Below, piece after piece: positions 57,214-64,000 of a DNA stretch of 64,000 bases. Numbering within the stretch: the first letter of the stretch is position 1; every line of letters begins with the position of its first letter. This DNA comes from Castanea sativa (taxonomy: Eukaryota > Streptophyta > Magnoliopsida > Fagales > Fagaceae). The stretch lies in assembly GCF_040712315.1 (NCBI RefSeq), contig NC_134023.1, positions 59,912,757 through 59,976,756 on the forward strand. Direction: 5' to 3'. The notes beneath the pieces were generated by a model, which had not been told where the DNA came from, did not search any database, and worked only from the letters and a program-made list of their open reading frames with translations. A program made the position numbers and the translations under genes.

Positions 57214-57934
57214 GTCTTTCTGACATGGTCCTTGTGCTTCATTTCAAAATCTGTTGTGACCATTTTCTTGATTCTTGTTTTCTTTTGTTTCTAGGATTTG
57301 TATTGCATTACATTCATGCATTTCATATTAGGTTGTTTTTGTTTGTTTTTCATAATAATAAAAAAAAATAAAAATAAAAAAAGGGAAAGAGAAAAGTGGA
57401 AGGATGTGTTTTGTATTACATATCATGGATGTGTAGTTAAGGTTTGCCATTTTATCTTTGCATAACATGCCTGTGTACCTTGGTTAGCTTGGATGAGCTT
57501 ATTTTTCTGCACTCTGCTAGTATTAGCTATGTAGTGCATGTTGTGTGTGAGTTGTTTATAGTTGTTAATCACATGATCTTGACTTTGAAGTCACATGTCT
57601 TTGATTGTAAGGACTAAAAAATCCTATGAGAAAGGCATAAATAACCATCTCACCACTGTTTACTAGCCAATCATGAATGCCTTAGTACATATCATAAGAT
57701 TTTATACTCAAGAAAGTGCAGCACTTGCACATAAAAAATCATAAGGTGTTGCCTTTAAAAGAAAAAGAAAATATTCTTTAAAAAAAAATATATGATAAGG
57801 AAAATTTTTTTAAAAAAAATGCATGGTTGCAAGCTTATTTTCTGGGAGATGTGAGAGTTATATGATGTAACTCTTTAGATAATACTCGCTTTCAAATTTA
57901 TGTGATGAATAATGTAAAAATTGTGAATGATTAC
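57214..57934. other. Non-coding region after the second gag copy
   Basis: Matches 13031-13790 (CATAAATAACCATCTCACCA, ACTAGCCAATCATGAATGC, TGCAAGCTTATTTTC). It ends at the Tat LTR inside the homologous GAATTACTATTC site, so the Tat element inserted in this older Copia copy; the target duplication would be ATTAC but its partner lies beyond the window. Confidence 0.7.
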
Positions 57935-58587
57935 TGATGGGTACTGATTCACCTTGAAGCCGTCCATAGAGGTCGTCCGTGACCCAACAGTATTGCAAAC
58001 ACCCCAGAAAACCTTACCTATAACCATCTCGTCCGGAGAAGAAGAGACTAGGACGAGGTCATTGTGATCAAGGGATGAGACGCTCGTCCAGGGTGTCGGC
58101 GATCTCATCCTTAATAAATTCGTCCATAGACGGAACGACTCCTATTCATGAGCTAAGCACACCCGACAAGGGGATGCTAGGACGAGGGTATCATACTTAG
58201 GAAAATCTCCGAGTATAATGTGACAATTCCTCATTTTACACGTAACTTCCAGGTATCCGCTGTAGTACATAACTCCTAAACGGTTATGGAAGTTATTTTT
58301 AAATACTTACGCCTCCTTGAATCCAGGGGAGGTTATAATTGCGATAACTGTCTATTAGAACACTATATAAAGGCTTATTCAGACAAAGCAAAGGTATGTT
58401 ATTATTGCTCCCAAAAAGTTGGAACTCCAAAAATATAGAGAGAAAACTAACTTTACCATCGGAGGGTTCTTGGCCGGCAGCCCCTGTCATTTTTGATCGC
58501 TTTTCTTTATTTTTTCAGGCTGTTGAGAGAGAAAGTGGTCATTTCAAGTCCGAAGCATCTAGCCTACTGATTTTCTTTGCATCATCA
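57935..58587 (+). repeat. 5' LTR of the Tat-lineage element
   Basis: 653 bp, inferred from TGATG at the start and CATCA at the end directly before the primer site. GGACGAG and CTCGTCC recur many times in both orientations between 57965 and 58190. The partner LTR is not in the window, so the left boundary rests on the inverted end and on the break in homology to 13790. Confidence 0.8.
58363..58373 (+). promoter_or_regulatory. TATA box in the Tat LTR
   Basis: CTATATAAAGG, a strong TATA consensus 215 bp before the LTR end; transcription would start near 58395. Confidence 0.65.
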
Positions 58588-58589
58588 GT

Positions 58590-58608
58590 TGGCGCCGTCT
58601 GTGGGGAG
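58590..58608 (+). other. Primer-binding site of the Tat-lineage element
   Basis: TTGGCGCCGTCTGTGGGGA, two bases after the LTR. This form is common next to Tat-type LTRs; I do not assign the tRNA. Confidence 0.75.
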
Positions 58609-58697
58609 AAGAAAAACATACGAGCACTGTTCACTGTTCTTTTCATTCGACTGTGTTTTTGTTGTCAAGGATTAGTCTTTCCCAGATAAAAGGCTGA

Positions 58698-61600
58698 ATG
58701 GTTCGAACAAGATCAAGGGCTACCAGCCCAGGCCACCAGGAGAGTAAGGATGCTTCTAGCAACCCCTTTCGCGATCGCAGGTCTGCGCCTGTTATGCAAC
58801 CGCCTTCCATTCAACATATACAATCCATGGCCGCCGCTATGGCAGAACTGACACATCAGAACCAGGAGTTGAATAGGGAGATCAACCTTAGGAGGCAGCG
58901 CCAAGATGGGCACGTGGATGGTCGGGCACCGAGTCAGGAGGGTGGAGGAGAAAATGTCGAGTCCGAAGATCAGACGAGGGGTACCGCTTCAAGAAGAGTG
59001 CTACACTTGGAAAAAGAGATGGACCAGATGAGAAAAGCCATGGATGAAATGAGGGAAAACATGAAGCGGGCGAACCAAGTGGATGATATGGTTCACCGAA
59101 CGGACTCCCCTTTCACGGCTTCCATCAACAGTCACCCCCTACCTCCAAAATTCAAAATGCCTTCTCTGGACTCGTATGATGGAAATCGCGACCCTTGCGA
59201 TCATATTGCGACCTTCAAGACGACCATGCACCTACAAGGAGTCCTAGACGAGATTATGTGCAGAGCTTTTCCCACCACACTTAAGGGACCAGCGCGAGTG
59301 TGGTTCGGTAAGATACCCCCAAACTCGGTGGGATCATTTGAAGAGTTGAGTAAGTTGTTTGTCAATAATTTCATTGGGGGACAGCGTCACAAGCGTTCCT
59401 CCTCTAGTCTACTGACTATAGAGCAAGGGGAAAATGAGAGTTTGCGATCCTTTATCACCCGGTTTAATAGGGAGGCCTTGACGGTGGACGAAATGGATGA
59501 CAAGTTATTGCTGGTCGCATTCCACAATAGGGTCAATTCTGACTTGTTCATTCATAAGCTCTACGAGCAGGAACCACAGACTATGGCCGATCTCGTCCAT
59601 TCGGCCCAGAATTTTATGAATGCTGAGGACACTATCATAGCCCAGAAAAGAAAAAGGGCAGAACGCTCGGAAGCGGGTCACCATCGTTATTCGGATCAAG
59701 GACCTCGTCCGAAGAAAGCTCGGGTGGACGAGAAGAAAGATAAGGATGGTAAGAAGGCGAGTTCCTCCGCGAGGAATCAGCAATACACGCCCCTGACGAT
59801 GCCACTAGAGCAGGTTCTTATGCAGATCAAGGATGATCCGTCCTTGAAGTGGCCGGATAAAATGAAGGGAGACCCCAACAAGCGTAATAGGAGCAAGTAC
59901 TGCCGCTTTCACAGGGACCACGGGCATGATACGGACGAGTGTTTTGACTTGAAGCAGCAGGTAGAAAATCTCATTAGACAAGGAAAACTGAGGAACTTCC
60001 TCGAACGAGACCAAAGAGATGAGAAAATGAAGGCCAAGGTGGAAGAATCGTCACGTCCCCCACTAGGAGAAATAAGGGTAATTGTAGGAGGAAACTCGAC
60101 AGCACAGTCATCCAAATCAAGGAAGACATACCTAAAGGTGGTGCAAAACATCCAACTGTCCGGACGACCTCCTAGGACGAGGGAAGTAGACCAGCAGGCC
60201 GTTACGTTCACAGACGAGGAAGCAGGGAGACTTCACCACCCGCACGATGACGCGATAGTCATCACCCTACTCATCTCTGACTACATAACCAGGAGGGTGT
60301 TGATAAATAATGGCAGTTCTGCAGACATTCTCTACTACCCCGCATTCCAGCAAATGCGGCTAGGACGAGATCAGCTTCGGCCAGTGAATTCGCCGTTGGT
60401 AGGATTCGGAGGAATGAAGGTGCAACCGGTGGGAACCGTCACACTACCAGTGGTTGTTGGAGCATATCCACAGCAGATAACCAAGGAGGTAAATTTCCTT
60501 GTTGTTGATTGTGCATCGTCATATAATGCAATTATTAGAAGACCAACCCTGAATAGCTGGAAGGTGGTAACCTCTACCTACCACTTGTCCATCAAATTTC
60601 CAACCGAGCACGAAGAAGGCCAAGTACAAGGAGATCAGTTGGCCGACAGAGAATGCTACTTAGCTATGCTGGCGATGGACGAGCACATACATGCAATGAG
60701 TATAGAAGGGAGAAGGATCGCGGCAGAGCCCACTGAAGCATTAGAAGACGTCCCTTTGGACGAGAACCAGCCTGAGAAGTTTACAAGAGTTGGGGCGAGC
60801 ATGGAAGAGGGGGCGAAGCACGCTTTGGTTCGGTTCCTCAAGAAAAGCCTCGATGTCTTTGCATGGAGTCATGAGGACATGCCTGGCATTGATCCGAGTG
60901 TCATTACTCATAGCCTGAATGTGTGCCCCCATTCAAAACCTGTGCGTCAGAAGAAAATGATTTTCGCTCCTGAGCGAGACAATGCCATTAAGGAAGAAGT
61001 ACAGAAGTTGGTCGCTGCGGAGTTCATCCGAGAAGTTTATTATCCAGATTAGTTAGCGAACGTGGTCATGGTCAAGAAAGCTAACGACAAATGGCGAATG
61101 TGTGTGGACTTCACTGATTTAAACAAAGCTTGCCCCAAGGATAGTTACCCATTGCCACGCATTGACTACTTGGTGGACTCGACGACAGGTCACAAAGTGC
61201 TTAGCTTCATGGACGCTTTCTCAGGATACAACCAGATACAGATGGATGAAGCGGATCAGGAGAAGACCTCATTCATCATGAGCCAAAGGTTGTATTGCTA
61301 CAAGGTAATGCCCTTTGGTTTGAAGAGCGCAGGGGTGACTTACCAAAGGCTGGTTAACCATATGTTCCGTCCTCAAATCGGGCGAAATGTGGAGGTTTAT
61401 GTAGACGACATGCTGGTAAAGAGCCAGGACGAGGATAAACATCTGGACGACCTTCAAGAGACTTTTGATACATTGCGGCGGTACAACATGAAATTAAATC
61501 CAAGCAAGTGCGCTTTTGGAGTTTCGTCAGGAAAATTTTTGGGGTTCATGGTGTCGCACAGAGGAATTGAAGCAAATCCGGACAAAATCCAGGCGATACT

Positions 61601-63920
61601 GAACATGGAACCACCAAAAAATATCAAGGAAGTCCAGTCCCTTACCGGACGGGTCGCCACACTAAACAGGTTTGTCTTGAAAGTTACTAATAAGTGTTTG
61701 CCTTTCTTTAAAGTCCTTAGGAAGGCATTTGAATGGACAGACGAGTGTCAAAGGGCCTTCCAAGACTTGAAGACATATCTCATGACAGCGCCGCTATTGA
61801 GTCCATCTGTACCTGGGGAAGTGTTGTATTTGTATTTGGCAGTGTCCCCACACGCAGTAAGTTCAATGTTAGTCAGAGAAGAAGGGAGAGTCTAGAAACC
61901 GGTTTATTATACAAGCCGTGCAATGAGAGGAGCAGAAGGACGATACCCGATGATGGAGAAGCTAGCATTTGCACTAATCACGGCTTCCAGGAAGCTGAGG
62001 CATTATTTTCAGGCTCACATCATTAACGTCCTAATAGACCATCCCATAAAGAAGGCAATGAACAAGTTGGAAGCTGCTGGACGGTTAGTACAGTGAGCCG
62101 TTAAGCTTAGCGAGTTTGATATCAGATACCTCCCAAGGAGTTCGATAAAGGCGCAGGCATTGGCAGATTTCATCGCAGAGTTCACCCCTAGCTAGGATGA
62201 GCTGGACAAGGATGAAAGTGCTGAGAAATGGGTGATCAATGTCGATGGGTCGTCCACACTGTATGCAGGAGGAATTGGGGTTATACTGAAGTCCCCCGAG
62301 GGTGACAGGCTGGAGTATGCAGCCCGTCTGCAGTATCAAACTACCAACAACGAGGCTGAGTACGAGGCTCTACTCAAGGGATTGGAGTTGGCTAAGTCCC
62401 TAAGGGCGGAGTCAGTAACAATCAGAGGAGATTCTCAGCTGGTCATTAACCAAGTAAATGGAATGTGTGATGTTATGGAAGATCAAATGAAGAAATACCT
62501 CAACAAAGTGAAACGACTTGCACGAAAATTTTCAGCTGTAAGTTTTGTTCAACTACTGAGGGAGGAAAATACGGAAGTGGACGCCTTGGCAAAAGCAGCT
62601 TCGGCAGGAGTGACGGACGAGTACGACAACATCCAATATCTGTCGAGCATAGACATCCCCGAAATACAGCAGGTAGGAGGAGGAGAAGATTGGATGAGTC
62701 CAATAATGATTTATCTCAAAGATGGAATAGAGGGCAAGGATGAAGCGAGAAAGTTGAGGGTCAGGGCAGCCAAGTACGCCCTCATAAATGAAGTATTGTA
62801 CAAACGAGGTTTTTCCCAACCTTACTTAAGGTGCTTGGCTCATGACGAGTCAAACTATGTTCTAAGGGAAGTTCATGAAGGAGCATGTGGAAATCATTCA
62901 GGAGCAAGGTCGCTAGTCCATAAGATCGTCCGTGCCGGCTACTACTGGCCTACAACGCAGGCAAATGCTAAAGCCTATGTCAAGGTATATGACCAGTGTT
63001 AGCGCTATAGCAATGTACCTAGGCAGCCGTCAGAATACCAGACCCCAATGATGGCCCCATGGCCCTTCGCACAGTAGGGACTGGATATTCTAGGCCCTCT
63101 CCCCATGGGAACCCAGCAAATGAAGTTTCTGGTGGTAGGAATCGATTACTTTACCAAGTGGGTAGAAGCCGAACCTCTCGCAGCAATCACTCAGCAAAAT
63201 GTGAAAAATTTCGTATGGAAGAACATTCTATGCAGGTTCGGAGTACCCAGGGTTTTAGTATCAGATAACGAACGTCAATTCAACAACGCACCCTTCAGAG
63301 ACTTCTGCAATCATTTCAGAATCAAAAATCACTATTCATCACCCTCCCATCCACAGGCAAATGGGCAAGCAAAAGTAGCGAACCGATCCCTGCTGAAAAT
63401 CATCAAGACTCGGCTCGAGGGGGCAAAAGGGATTTGGTCAGACGAGCTACCAGGCGTTCTTTAGGCCTACAGGACGACAGTACGAACCCCAACAGGAGAA
63501 ACCCCCTTTAAGTTAGCCTACGGAAGTGAAGCCGTTATATCGGCAGAAGTCCATATGGCTAATTACCGAGTGATGAAGTATCAGGAAAGAGAGAACACGG
63601 AGCAACTCCGTCTTGACCTCGATCTTATCGACGAGGTAAGAATGGACGCGGAGCAAAGGACAGCAAGATATAAGAACCTTATGGCCAGGCAGCATGACGC
63701 CATGGTAAAACCTAGGCAGTTCAGTGTTGGGGACCTTGTTCTCAAAAGAGTCTCCTTGGCAACCAAGAACCCAGCTCATGGAAAGTTAGGACCTAATTGG
63801 GAAGGACCCTACAGGGTAATTAACTGCAAGAGGTAGCGGTCTTACTACCTGGAAACTCTGGACGGACGGAAGTTAGAGCATCCCTGGAATGTGGAACACC
63901 TAAGGAGGTACTATCAGTAA
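58698..63920 (+). pseudogene. Tat-lineage gag-pol polyprotein with eight in-frame stops
   Basis: One unbroken frame of 1,741 codons from MVRTRSRATSPG to TAA at 63918. Gag has the RVWFGKIPPNSVGSFEELSK region (about residues 190-290) and a knuckle YCRFHRDHGHDTDEC near 400. Protease is near 530, with INNGSSADILYY where the family has DNGSS: the catalytic Asp codon (60306) is AAT. Reverse transcriptase keeps VYVDDMLVKS and MCVDFTDLNKACPKDSYPLP. The first RNase H (to about 62190) is followed by a second, archaeal-type one from 62232 (WVINVDGSSTLYAGGIG, NNEAEYEALLKGLELA, RGDSQLVINQVNG). Integrase has an H-H-C-C start and core (VVGIDYFTKWVEAEPL, VSDNERQF), but the catalytic Glu in NGQAEV is Lys (63372). 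Stops at 61050, 61893, 62094, 62194, 63000, 63075, 63462 and 63834. The element cannot move by itself. Confidence 0.93.
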
Positions 63921-64000
63921 TGAGCAGGGACGAGGGAAATCACTAGCAAAGTTGCAGCTATAACCTATGTTCACTCATACTTACTGTTGTGTTCTTACTA
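63921..64000. other. Start of the region after Tat pol
   Basis: 80 bp after the stop codon, no feature seen before the window ends. Confidence 0.5.

Larger units (their letters stand above)
57935..64000 (+). mobile_element. Tat-lineage Ty3 (gypsy) LTR retrotransposon, right end outside the window
   Basis: A 5' LTR (TGATG...CATCA), a primer-site sequence TTGGCGCCGTCTGTGGGGA and a full gag-protease-RT-RNase H-second RNase H-integrase frame. The second RNase H between the first RNase H and integrase is the mark of the Tat lineage. The 3' LTR lies beyond base 64000. GC content is clearly higher than the surroundings. Confidence 0.93.

Overview
The window reads as nuclear DNA of a flowering plant, most likely a woody eudicot. 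The base composition is AT-rich, genes are split by short GT-AG introns, and almost everything recognisable is plant transposable-element material: Athila-like, Tat-like and Copia LTR elements, CACTA, hAT and Mutator-like DNA transposons, and an L1-type LINE. No bacterial, viral or organellar gene organisation, CRISPR array, rRNA or tRNA gene was seen. A Fagales-like source (oak or beech relatives) is only an impression from remembered repeat families.

Region by region. (1) 1-19885 is a nest of elements. A CACTA DNA transposon whose start lies before the window carries a decayed transposase (8769-10318 and 17498-17963). It ends with a CACTA-type terminus at 19885 and holds a captured two-exon fragment of nucleoside diphosphate kinase (18348-18800). 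A gag-only Copia-like LTR element (10319-17492, target duplication AGCCT) sits inside the transposase. A minus-strand Athila-like Ty3 element (337-8180, target duplication ACTCT) sits just upstream and lacks reverse transcriptase and most of integrase. (2) 19886-30770 holds two low-coding repeats (R1, R2), a 2.2-kb hAT element with target duplication CATGTGAT and a two-exon ORF, a CACTA-derived insert with a 120-bp tandem array, and a Mutator-like element with long inverted repeats. (3) 33453-35768 is the only convincing host gene: a seven-exon neprosin-family (DUF239) gene that is complete apart from one in-frame TAG in its last exon. (4) 36-41 kb holds fragments of Copia and Ty3 elements. 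(5) 41449-54683 repeats R1 and R2 in the same order and orientation, so the two blocks look like an old segmental duplication. Between R1' and R2' lies a minus-strand L1 LINE that is itself split by a 3.87-kb solo LTR; R2' is split by a Copia solo LTR. (6) 54684-57934 is a chimaera of one Copia family's LTR with another family's gag. (7) 57935-64000 is the left part of a Tat-lineage Ty3 element. Its 1,741-codon gag-pol frame has no frameshift but carries eight in-frame stops and changed catalytic residues in protease and integrase.

The elements do not form a pathway. The window records successive insertions (DNA transposon, then LTR elements inside it; LINE, then solo LTR inside it), duplication, and decay that in several elements looks like C-to-T change at methylated cytosine. 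The observations most worth following are the captured NDPK fragment, the gag-plus-accessory-ORF Copia family, the Athila derivative fused across its deletion, and the neprosin gene disabled by one base.
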